Positions 1 through 5,095 of a stretch of DNA of 6,301 nucleotides are shown piece after piece. Both the position numbers and the translations under genes were made by a program. Under the pieces are notes generated by a model, which made no database searches, was not told the origin of the DNA, and saw nothing but the letters and a program-made list of their open reading frames with translations. This DNA is from Candidatus Nanopelagicaceae bacterium (GTDB taxonomy: Bacteria > Actinomycetota > Actinomycetes > Nanopelagicales > Nanopelagicaceae): contig CANLHC010000051.1 of assembly GCA_947490625.1 (NCBI GenBank), positions 1 to 6,301 on the forward strand. The letters run 5' to 3'. Numbering within the stretch: the stretch's first letter is position 1; each line of letters begins with the position of its first letter.

Positions 1-297
1 TGGATACTCGGAGCAGCCCTGGCTAGCTTCGCCGGAGTTATGGTGACTGTTAATCAAGGTGTCAGCTTCTTGATGGGTCAAGATATGTTGCTTCTCATCT
101 TTGCCGCTGTGACTCTAGGTGGCTTAGGCACTGCCAACGGAGCCCTTGTTGGATCACTAATCATCGGTCTCTTCGTTCAGCTATCAACTCTCTTTATTCC
201 TACGGAACTCAAATACGTCGGTGCCCTCATCGTTCTCATTCTCATCCTCGTCATCAGGCCACAAGGAATTCTGGGTAAGAAGGAGAGGATTGGATAA
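1..297 (+). CDS. livH: Branched-chain amino acid ABC transporter permease LivH (3' part only)
   Basis: Reading frame 1 is open from the first base to the TAA at 295-297, giving the last 98 residues of a protein whose family is usually about 290-300 residues, so roughly two thirds lies outside the window. The visible part is very hydrophobic, with two or three membrane segments. It carries the glycine-rich loop TLGGLGTANGALVGSLIIG (about residues 38-56), typical of the HAAT-family permease LivH, and ends with the motif RPQGILGKKE. LivH pairs with LivM in the cytoplasmic membrane to form the transport channel. The stop codon directly abuts the livM ATG, so the two are co-transcribed and probably translationally coupled. 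The promoter of the operon is not in the window. The ATG at 40 is internal and not a start. Confidence 0.93.
   Translation, partial: WILGAALASFAGVMVTVNQGVSFLMGQDMLLLIFAAVTLGGLGTANGALVGSLIIGLFVQLSTLFIPTELKYVGALIVLILILVIRPQGILGKKERIG
277..285 (+). promoter_or_regulatory. Ribosome binding site of livM, inside the livH end
   Basis: AAGAAGGAG lies 12 nt before the livM ATG at 298 and matches the anti-Shine-Dalgarno sequence well. The same nine bases are the Lys-Lys-Glu codons of LivH, so the site is both coding and regulatory. It supports the ATG at 298 as the start of livM. Confidence 0.7.
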
Positions 298-1293
298 ATG
301 GACTTTCTATTTATTATCCAGCAAACGCTGAGTGCGACTATCGGCGTAAATACAATCATCTTTGCACTGGCTGCAATCGGATTGAATATGCACTTTGGTT
401 ACACCGGTCTTCTCAATTTCGGGCAGGCAGGATTTCTAGCGATCGGCGCATACAGCGTTGCAGTTCCCGTGATCTCCTTCGGATTACCTCTCTGGGTGGC
501 TTTCCTTATTGGAATATTCAACTCAGTTATTTTCGCCCTGATACTTGGTGTACCGACACTTCGTCTTCGCGCCGATTATCTCGCTATCGTCACAATTGCT
601 GCGGCAGAAATTGTTCGCCAGATTGCCCGTTCGGCAACATTCAACTCAACCCTGGGTGGATCTGACGGTATTACAGGAAAATTCGGTGCAGAGTTCTTCG
701 CACTCAATCCATTTAAGTCAGGGTTGAATACTCCAATCCTTCGCTTCAATGCCAATGATCTCTGGGTTGTCATCACCGGTTGGCTACTTGTCGCTCTCAT
801 CGTCTTCCTTATGTGGATTATGGTGAATTCTCCTTGGGGTCGCCTGATGAGAGCTATTCGTGAAGATGAAGATGCAGTCAGATCTTTAGGTAAGAATGTC
901 TACCTGTACAAGATGCAATCTCTGATTATCGGTGGCGTCATTGGAGCATGTGGTGGCTTTGTCTACGCGCTTTCGCGTCAATCAGTGCAGCCCGATAACT
1001 ATGGAACTGCGCTCACCTTCTTCGCCTATACCGTTTTGATTCTCGGAGGAGCCGCCCGCGTATTCTCTCCTGTCATCGGAGCGATGATCTTCTGGTTCTT
1101 GATTGTCTTTATCGAACAAGTTCTCCGTCAAGGGGTTACCAATAATCTCATCCCAGATTGGTTGATCGGCGCCAATCAGGTGAGCCAGATTCGCTTCATG
1201 TTGATGGGAATCGGCTTGATGCTCTTGATGATTTACCGCCCGCAAGGAATTTTCGGTGACAAGAAGGAGTTGGCTCTCGATGCAAAGGCATAG
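298..1293 (+). CDS. livM: Branched-chain amino acid ABC transporter permease LivM
   Basis: This 331-residue protein is the second membrane subunit of a Liv-type (HAAT family) importer and spans the cytoplasmic membrane with about eight hydrophobic helices. Near the N-terminus is the family signature GLNMHFGYTGLLNFGQAGF (residues 28-46). Around residues 181-200 is the conserved cytoplasmic loop GRLMRAIREDEDAVRSLGKN, which in this family contacts the ATPase subunits. It ends with MIYRPQGIFGDKKE plus a short tail, echoing the LivH C-terminus, as expected of related permeases. The ATG follows the livH stop with no gap and has a good ribosome binding site. The 3' end overlaps livG by 14 nt. The length is normal for the family and I see no damage. 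The amino acid specificity cannot be read from the permease. Confidence 0.95.
   Translation: MDFLFIIQQTLSATIGVNTIIFALAAIGLNMHFGYTGLLNFGQAGFLAIGAYSVAVPVISFGLPLWVAFLIGIFNSVIFALILGVPTLRLRADYLAIVTIAAAEIVRQIARSATFNSTLGGSDGITGKFGAEFFALNPFKSGLNTPILRFNANDLWVVITGWLLVALIVFLMWIMVNSPWGRLMRAIREDEDAVRSLGKNVYLYKMQSLIIGGVIGACGGFVYALSRQSVQPDNYGTALTFFAYTVLILGGAARVFSPVIGAMIFWFLIVFIEQVLRQGVTNNLIPDWLIGANQVSQIRFMLMGIGLMLLMIYRPQGIFGDKKELALDAKA
1261..1269 (+). promoter_or_regulatory. Ribosome binding site of livG, inside the livM end
   Basis: AAGAAGGAG, the Lys-Lys-Glu codons of LivM, lies 10 nt before the ATG at 1280. This decides the livG start: the in-frame GTG at 1256 lies upstream of this site, and the GTG at 1295 is 25 nt away from it. 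Confidence 0.65.
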
Positions 1294-2143
1294 TGTGAGT
1301 GGCAACGAATTCGTTGCAGTAACGGCAGAAACCCCAGGATCGGCAAAGCCAGATCCGATTTTGATTGCAGATCACATCACCCGTACCTTCGGAGGACTTA
1401 CTGCTGTCAATGTGGACCACCTTGAGATTCAGCGCGGTTCAATCACCGCACTCATTGGTCCAAACGGCGCTGGAAAGACAACCTTCTTCAACCTCCTTAC
1501 CGGTTATGACGCCCCTAACTCTGGAACATGGAGTTTCAATGAGAAGGCGCTCAACGGAATTCCCCCACACAAAGTTGCGCGATTGGGAATGGTGCGTACC
1601 TTTCAATTAACGAAAGCACTTTATCGTCTGACAGTTCTTGAGAATATGGCTTTAGGGGCCAGAGGTCAGAAGGGTGAATCACTACTGACTTCACTCTTTC
1701 CTTGGGTATGGAAGGCGCAAGAGCGCGAGATTCAGGAGAAAGCAATCTCAATCCTGACTAATTTCAAACTCATTGATAAGAAAGATGATTTTGCTGCAGC
1801 GCTCTCAGGTGGTCAGAGAAAGTTACTTGAAATGGCGCGTGCGCTAATGGTCGAGCCCGAGATGGTGATGCTCGATGAACCAATGGCGGGAGTTAATCCA
1901 GCGCTCAAGCAATCCCTACTTGAGCATATTAAGGAACTTCGCACTCAAGGCAAGACTGTGCTTTTTGTGGAACATGATATGGATATGGTCCATGAGATTA
2001 GTGATTGGGTCATTGTTATGTCTCAGGGTCAAATTATCGCAGAAGGAACCCCAACATCGGTGATGAAGAACGAGCACGTAATCGAAGCATATCTAGGTGC
2101 TCACCACGATGTAGATCTCTCCGCAGAAGGCGAGAAGAAATAA
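1280..2143 (+). CDS. livG: Branched-chain amino acid ABC transporter ATP-binding protein LivG
   Basis: This 287-residue cytoplasmic ATPase is one of two nucleotide-binding subunits of the Liv importer. Motifs in order are Walker A GPNGAGKT (residues 60-67), the Q-loop region RTFQL (106-110), the ABC signature LSGGQ (175-179), Walker B MVMLDEP (195-201) and the switch histidine in FVEHD (H232). The FGGL stretch before Walker A and the MAGVNP after Walker B are typical of LivG rather than LivF. About 26 extra residues precede the usual family start. I chose the ATG at 1280 because of the ribosome binding site at 1261-1269; a GTG at 1295 is the alternative and would remove five residues. The gene overlaps livM by 14 nt, and its TAA shares its last A with the livF ATG, so translation is probably coupled on both sides. 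Confidence 0.94.
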   Translation: MQRHSVSGNEFVAVTAETPGSAKPDPILIADHITRTFGGLTAVNVDHLEIQRGSITALIGPNGAGKTTFFNLLTGYDAPNSGTWSFNEKALNGIPPHKVARLGMVRTFQLTKALYRLTVLENMALGARGQKGESLLTSLFPWVWKAQEREIQEKAISILTNFKLIDKKDDFAAALSGGQRKLLEMARALMVEPEMVMLDEPMAGVNPALKQSLLEHIKELRTQGKTVLFVEHDMDMVHEISDWVIVMSQGQIIAEGTPTSVMKNEHVIEAYLGAHHDVDLSAEGEKK

Positions 2144-2892
2144 TGAATGCAGCCAGCAATGCAGCCGGTAACGGCAAGAAATTAGTTGAAGCTAAAAACC
2201 TCATAGCTGGATATCTTCCTGGAATTAATATCCTTAACGGATGTAATCTCTATGCTGATCAAGGCGAGCTTGTCGGAATCATCGGCCCAAATGGAGCTGG
2301 TAAATCAACTCTACTTAAAGCACTCTTTGGTCTAGTCAAGATTCGAGAAGGATCAGTCACTCTGCAAGGCGAAGAGATCACAAATATGCGCGCAGATGAA
2401 CTCGTTGGACGTGGCATAGGTTTTGTCCCACAAAGCAATAACGTCTTTCCATCGTTGACAATTGAAGAGAATCTTCAGATGGGTGCATTCCAATCCCCCG
2501 CATCATTTACCGAGCGCTTTGATTTTGTTACCGATCTTTTCCCAACCCTTGGAACTCGTCGCAAGCAACGTGCTGGTTCTCTCTCAGGTGGTGAACGTCA
2601 GATGGTTGCGATGGGCCGTGCACTCATGATGAATCCTTCTGTTCTTCTTCTCGATGAACCAAGCGCTGGATTGTCCCCTGCTCTACAAGACGAGGTCTTC
2701 GTTCGCGTTCGCGAGATCAACAAGATTGGCGTGACCGTAATCATGGTTGAGCAGAATGCCCGCCGCTGCTTGCAGATTGTTGACCGCGGTTACGTTCTAG
2801 ACCAGGGCAAGAATGCATATGAAGGCACTGGTAAATCACTTTCTACAGATCCAAAGGTGATCGAGCTCTATCTCGGAACTCTCGCAAAGTAA
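2143..2892 (+). CDS. livF: Branched-chain amino acid ABC transporter ATP-binding protein LivF
   Basis: This 249-residue ATPase is the second nucleotide-binding subunit of the Liv importer and is expected to pair with LivG. It shows Walker A GPNGAGKS (residues 48-55), the Q-loop VPQSNNVFPSLT (95-106), the ABC signature LSGGE (147-151) and Walker B VLLLDEP (167-173). At the switch position it has VEQN (202-205), with glutamine instead of histidine. That substitution is usual in LivF proteins and is not a defect. The start is the ATG in the TAATG overlap with livG. Longer readings begin inside livG with non-homologous sequence and are not credible. No strong Shine-Dalgarno is present (AGAAGG lies 12 nt upstream), so initiation probably depends on ribosomes finishing livG. 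It is the last gene of the + strand operon, with a hairpin terminator 26 nt downstream. Confidence 0.94.
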   Translation: MNAASNAAGNGKKLVEAKNLIAGYLPGINILNGCNLYADQGELVGIIGPNGAGKSTLLKALFGLVKIREGSVTLQGEEITNMRADELVGRGIGFVPQSNNVFPSLTIEENLQMGAFQSPASFTERFDFVTDLFPTLGTRRKQRAGSLSGGERQMVAMGRALMMNPSVLLLDEPSAGLSPALQDEVFVRVREINKIGVTVIMVEQNARRCLQIVDRGYVLDQGKNAYEGTGKSLSTDPKVIELYLGTLAK

Positions 2893-2918
2893 CTTTCATA
2901 TAGATATTTGTACAAAGA

Positions 2919-2950
2919 AGAAGGCCCCCCGGATAACCGGGGGGCCTTCT
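2919..2950. terminator. Bidirectional intrinsic terminator between livF and livK
   Basis: A perfect 14-bp inverted repeat with the 4-base loop ATAA and a core of six C-G pairs plus two G-C pairs sits in the 76-nt gap between the convergent stop codons of livF and livK. Both flanks are T-rich on the exiting strand: CTTACTTTCTT after the + strand arm and TCTTTG after the - strand arm. The stem is therefore placed to stop transcripts from both genes. Neither T tract is a clean run, so efficiency relies on the very stable stem. Confidence 0.88.
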
Positions 2951-2968
2951 CTTACTTTCTTGAGCTAG

Positions 2969-4192
2969 TTACTCGCCCGCAGGAACATCACCAGAAATGA
3001 ACTGCTCTGGTAGTGCCACGTACTTGTCATTAGCTGTGTACTCGTAGATACCCATTGTTGCGTATGAAGGGTCTCCATTGTCTGCAAACTCGACTGGGCC
3101 AGAAACGCCGTCGTAGTCGATGTCAGTACCTTCTGCGATCAAGGCCTTGCACTCAGCGAAGGTTGTGCACTTAGTGCCACCCTTTGAAACTGAGACGAGG
3201 TTATCGCGGATGGTCTTTCCATCTGCAGCTCCACCCTGCTCTGCAGCAAGTGCAATCAGGATCACTGCATCGTATGACTCAGCAGCGTATGAGAAGTCGG
3301 TAAGTGCTGGATCTACACCAAGTAGACGCTCTTGGAGACTTCCATCTGCATATACACCAGGAAGAGTCGCCTTAACGCCCTTCATGATTCCTGCAGGAAG
3401 ATCCGCGTAAGCACCACTTGAAAGGTTTCCATCAACAAGATATGTCTTTACCTTATCTGGACCGATTCCCTGCTTGATCAACTCTGTGAAGATCTTTACA
3501 GTCTCATCGAATCCGATGATTGCAATTGCGTCTGGCTTTGCAGCCTTAGCCTTTGCAACGTCTGCTGAGAATTCAGCAGCTGTTGGGTTATAGACAATGT
3601 TGGTAGATGTGCCTGAGAAAGCAGCCATTGCATACTTAGCAAGTCCGTTTCCGTATGCATCATCAAGGTTAAGAACTACGATGTTCTTCGCACCCTCTTT
3701 TGCCATCAACTGTCCAAGAACTGCTCCCTGGAATGTATCTGATGGTGCGGTACGGAAGTAGTAGCCATCATCAGCGTAGTTTGTGAAATCAGGTGATGTG
3801 TTTGCAGGAGAGAAGTGAACAATTCCAGCACTTGAAATCTTATCGATAACTGTGAAGGAAACTCCTGAAGAAGCAGCACCGACGATTGCGCTCACACCAG
3901 CTGAGATATGTGAGTCAGCTGTCTGCTGTGCGATATCAGAGCTTGTATCTCCGGAATCGCCACGAATGTGCTCAATATCTGCACCTAGTACTCCACCAGC
4001 AGCATTGATTTCAGCAACAGCTAAATCAACGCCTGCGAACTCAGGTGGTCCGAGGAAAGCAAGGCTTCCTGTTTCTGGTAGAAGTGAACCGATCTTCAGT
4101 GCACTTGAACCACTATCGCTTGAGCAGCCAGCAAGAACTAAGCTTGCAATTGCCGCAGCGACCACGATGGTCGCTCTATTAAATTTCTGCAT
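2969..4192 (-). CDS. livK: Branched-chain amino acid ABC transporter substrate-binding lipoprotein LivK
   Basis: This 407-residue protein is the extracytoplasmic binding component of the Liv importer. The N-terminus is a lipoprotein signal: basic MQKFNR, a hydrophobic stretch, and the lipobox LAGC with the acylated cysteine at residue 23, followed by a Ser/Asp/Gly linker. The mature part is a type 1 periplasmic-binding fold. It begins with LKIGSLLPETGSLAFLGPP and continues with the ligand-pocket stretch HFSPANTSPDFT, YYFRTAPSD, and the C-terminal DIDYDGVSGPVEF typical of LivJ/LivK proteins. Cysteines 342 and 348 (C-X5-C) probably form a disulfide. The start at 4192 is supported by the signal peptide and an AAAGGAAG ribosome binding site. 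A longer in-frame reading to 4336 would bury the signal peptide and run through the promoter region. Unusually, the gene faces livHMGF instead of heading that operon. The exact ligand is uncertain: leucine, isoleucine and valine are likely, but this family also binds other amino acids, amides and urea. Confidence 0.93.
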   Translation of the reverse strand: MQKFNRATIVVAAAIASLVLAGCSSDSGSSALKIGSLLPETGSLAFLGPPEFAGVDLAVAEINAAGGVLGADIEHIRGDSGDTSSDIAQQTADSHISAGVSAIVGAASSGVSFTVIDKISSAGIVHFSPANTSPDFTNYADDGYYFRTAPSDTFQGAVLGQLMAKEGAKNIVVLNLDDAYGNGLAKYAMAAFSGTSTNIVYNPTAAEFSADVAKAKAAKPDAIAIIGFDETVKIFTELIKQGIGPDKVKTYLVDGNLSSGAYADLPAGIMKGVKATLPGVYADGSLQERLLGVDPALTDFSYAAESYDAVILIALAAEQGGAADGKTIRDNLVSVSKGGTKCTTFAECKALIAEGTDIDYDGVSGPVEFADNGDPSYATMGIYEYTANDKYVALPEQFISGDVPAGE

Positions 4193-4195
4193 TTT

Positions 4196-4203
4196 CTTCC
4201 TTT
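4196..4203 (-). promoter_or_regulatory. Ribosome binding site of livK
   Basis: On the - strand AAAGGAAG ends three bases before the ATG at 4192, placing the AGG core about seven bases from the start codon. It supports this start over the longer in-frame reading. Confidence 0.7.
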
Positions 4204-4221
4204 CGGTAAGTACTATCTTGG

Positions 4222-4253
4222 ATGTCCCTATCCGTAAATTCGAGATATGACAT
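4222..4253 (-). other. Hairpin in the livK mRNA leader
   Basis: On the - strand ATGTC (4249-4253) can pair with GACAT (4222-4226). Inside this lies a second stem, TATC-t-CG pairing with CGGATA, which has one bulged T and closes the hexaloop AATTTA. The total is 11 base pairs with a small internal loop. It lies 30 nt before the livK start codon and about 10 nt after the inferred transcription start. It does not block the ribosome binding site directly and has no T-run, so it is not a terminator. A role in mRNA stability or RNA-binding regulation is inference. Confidence 0.4.
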
Positions 4254-4269
4254 GTAGACAGATCGGGCA

Positions 4270-4298
4270 AGCATAACTGCACCAAGGGCAAAGGTAAA
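4270..4298 (-). promoter_or_regulatory. Putative livK promoter
   Basis: On the - strand a -35 box TTTACC (4293-4298) and a -10 box TATGCT (4270-4275) are separated by exactly 17 bases. Each matches four of six positions of the housekeeping sigma consensus. The expected start is near 4263, giving a leader of about 70 nt. The position, between pdtaR and livK and downstream of a hairpin, fits an independent livK transcript. Matches this good arise by chance, so it remains a prediction. Confidence 0.42.
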
Positions 4299-4313
4299 TG
4301 GTTTACGCGTAAA
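4294..4313. promoter_or_regulatory. Alternating GTAAA/TTTAC half-sites, possible operator of livK
   Basis: Three alternating half-sites lie in 20 bases: GTAAA (4294-4298), TTTAC (4302-4306) and GTAAA (4309-4313). The last two form the perfect 12-bp palindrome TTTACGCGTAAA at 4302-4313. The first half-site lies within the predicted -35 box of livK. A CG-centred palindrome of this kind resembles operators of LacI- or TetR-type dimeric regulators. No such regulator is encoded in the window, so the binding protein is unknown. Confidence 0.4.
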
Positions 4314-4317
4314 GACT

Positions 4318-4352
4318 CGCATAGGAGCCCCATCAAGGAGCCCTCGGATGCG
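4318..4352 (-). terminator. Imperfect hairpin after pdtaR, possible weak terminator
   Basis: Five bases after the pdtaR stop codon the - strand can fold as CGCAT/ATGCG, then GAG/CTC, then CTCC/GGGG around the loop TTGAT, with a two-base mismatch and a GG bulge. The exit side reads AGTCTTTACG, with only a short T stretch. It would partly separate pdtaR from livK transcription. The arms contain the direct repeat AGGAGCCC (+ strand 4323-4330 and 4336-4343), which explains the symmetry only in part. Alternatives are an mRNA 3' stabiliser or chance. Confidence 0.33.
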
Positions 4353-4357
4353 GATTT

Positions 4358-4972
4358 CTAGAAGTTCAGCTTCTTCGCCTGGTCTGGATCGGCCACAGCC
4401 AGCGCCACATCCTTCATGGTCATACGTCTATCCATAGCCGCCTTCTGAATCCACGAGAAAGCCTCCGGCTCTGTCAGATTAAGAGCGGCCATCAAGATCC
4501 CCTTAGCTCTATCGATAATCTTGCGCGACTCAAGTCTTTCGTGAAGATCTGCTACTTCATCTGCAAGTGATTTCATCTGCACATGACGACTTATTGCAAT
4601 CTCTATCGCCGGAATAAGATCATTGATCGTAAAAGGCTTGAGTACATAGGCCATTACGCCCGCATCACGCGCACGATCAACAAGTTCTCGTTGACTAAAG
4701 GCGGTAAGCATAAGAACTGGGCAGTAAGAGATGATCTCTTCTGCAGCGCTAATCCCATCAAGAATGGGCATCTTCACATCAAGAATTGCAAGATCTGGTT
4801 TGAATTCCTTGACGAGTTCAATAGCGTGCGCGCCGTCGGCCGCTTCGGCAAGAACTTCGTAACCCGCTTCTTTTAACATCTCGACTAGATCCATTCGGAT
4901 CAACGCTTCATCTTCAGCAACGACTATACGCACGCGAGAATTTTCTGTGGAGTCTTTATCAGCGTGATTCAT
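4358..4972 (-). CDS. pdtaR: ANTAR-domain RNA-binding response regulator, PdtaR type
   Basis: This 204-residue cytoplasmic regulator has a receiver domain (about residues 14-130) followed by a helical linker and an ANTAR RNA-binding domain (about 145-195). Receiver landmarks are the acidic cluster E20-D21-E22, the phosphoacceptor D65 in LAILDVKMP, T90 in LTAFSQRELVDRARDAG and K112 in YVLKPF. The ANTAR part has KIIDRAKGILM, EAFSWIQKAAMDRRMTMKDVA. Order and motifs match mycobacterial PdtaR (Rv1626), whose kinase partner is the HisKA_2 protein PdtaS; no kinase is seen here. ANTAR proteins of this kind bind paired hexaloop RNA hairpins when phosphorylated and prevent terminator formation. The ATG at 4972 fits the short N-terminal extension of the family. 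It lies one nucleotide after the tRNA 3' end, with no Shine-Dalgarno, so the message may be leaderless. An in-frame GTG at 4933 also lacks a ribosome site. Confidence 0.93.
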   Translation of the reverse strand: MNHADKDSTENSRVRIVVAEDEALIRMDLVEMLKEAGYEVLAEAADGAHAIELVKEFKPDLAILDVKMPILDGISAAEEIISYCPVLMLTAFSQRELVDRARDAGVMAYVLKPFTINDLIPAIEIAISRHVQMKSLADEVADLHERLESRKIIDRAKGILMAALNLTEPEAFSWIQKAAMDRRMTMKDVALAVADPDQAKKLNF

Positions 4973-4973
4973 G

Positions 4974-5046
4974 TGCCCCGAGTCGGATTCGAACCGACAC
5001 TATGCAGTGTTTGAGACTGCCCTCTCTACCGTTGGAGTACCGAGGC
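4974..5046 (-). tRNA. tRNA, anticodon CAA (Leu by codon), with short variable arm
   Basis: The 73-nt sequence folds as a cloverleaf. The acceptor GCCTCGG (5040-5046) pairs with TCGGGGC (4975-4981), including two G-U pairs. U8-A9 is followed by a weak D-stem of three pairs, with A14 and the GG of the D-loop. The anticodon stem GCAGT/ACTGC is perfect around loop CTCAAAC, giving anticodon CAA at 5011-5013. The T-stem GTCGG/CCGAC closes TTCGAAT. The discriminator is A at 4974 and CCA is not encoded. CAA reads UUG, so the nominal identity is leucine. Bacterial tRNA-Leu normally has a long variable arm, and here the variable region is only ATAGT (4999-5003). A22 does not pair with C13, and G stands where A21 is expected. 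The fold is convincing, but charging and decoding by leucine are unproven. It lies between pyk and pdtaR on the same strand. Confidence 0.8.
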
Positions 5047-5057
5047 GTAAGAAGGTA

Positions 5058-5087
5058 ATCCTAACCCGTTTTCGAGTGTGAGCCGAA
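5058..5087 (-). promoter_or_regulatory. Weak candidate promoter of the tRNA
   Basis: In the 49-nt gap after pyk the - strand has TAGGAT (5058-5063; four of six matches to a -10 box), about seven bases before a start near 5051 and just ahead of the tRNA 5' end at 5046. The -35 position, TTCGGC (5082-5087) at 18 bases, matches only two of six. I see no clear terminator for pyk in the gap, so read-through from pyk is an equally good explanation for expression of the tRNA and pdtaR. Confidence 0.22.
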
Positions 5088-5095
5088 TCCTTGAT

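Noticed and set aside
1256..1279. GTG start for livG at 1256
   Set aside because: It lies upstream of the obvious Shine-Dalgarno at 1261-1269, which instead serves the ATG at 1280; the eight extra residues have no family support.
982..1420. Open frames on the - strand opposite livM and livG
   Set aside because: They overlap two well-supported transporter genes, have charged low-information sequence and no supporting context.
2005..2142. Upstream start for livF inside livG
   Set aside because: The extra 46 residues are livG read out of frame (arginine-rich, unlike any ABC ATPase). The TAATG overlap start gives the normal family N-terminus.
2202..2205. Switch-histidine loss in LivF (VEQN instead of VEHD) as an inactivating change
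   Set aside because: Concerns LivF residues 202-205; glutamine at this position is normal in LivF proteins, so it is not a sign of decay.
3852..4250. 132-codon open frame on the + strand opposite livK
   Set aside because: Antisense shadow of the livK 5' region with low-complexity Ala/Ser/Pro composition and no ribosome binding site that I can see.
4222..4253. Canonical ANTAR dual-hexaloop target in the livK leader
   Set aside because: Two hexaloop hairpins can be drawn, but they share the GGAT segment and cannot form together, only one loop has the A1/G4 pattern, and no terminator follows. Kept only as a speculative finding about the leader.
4193..4336. In-frame 48-residue N-terminal extension of livK
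   Set aside because: It would place the lipoprotein signal in the middle of the protein and translate the putative promoter and leader. The ATG at 4192 has both a ribosome binding site and a proper lipobox signal peptide.
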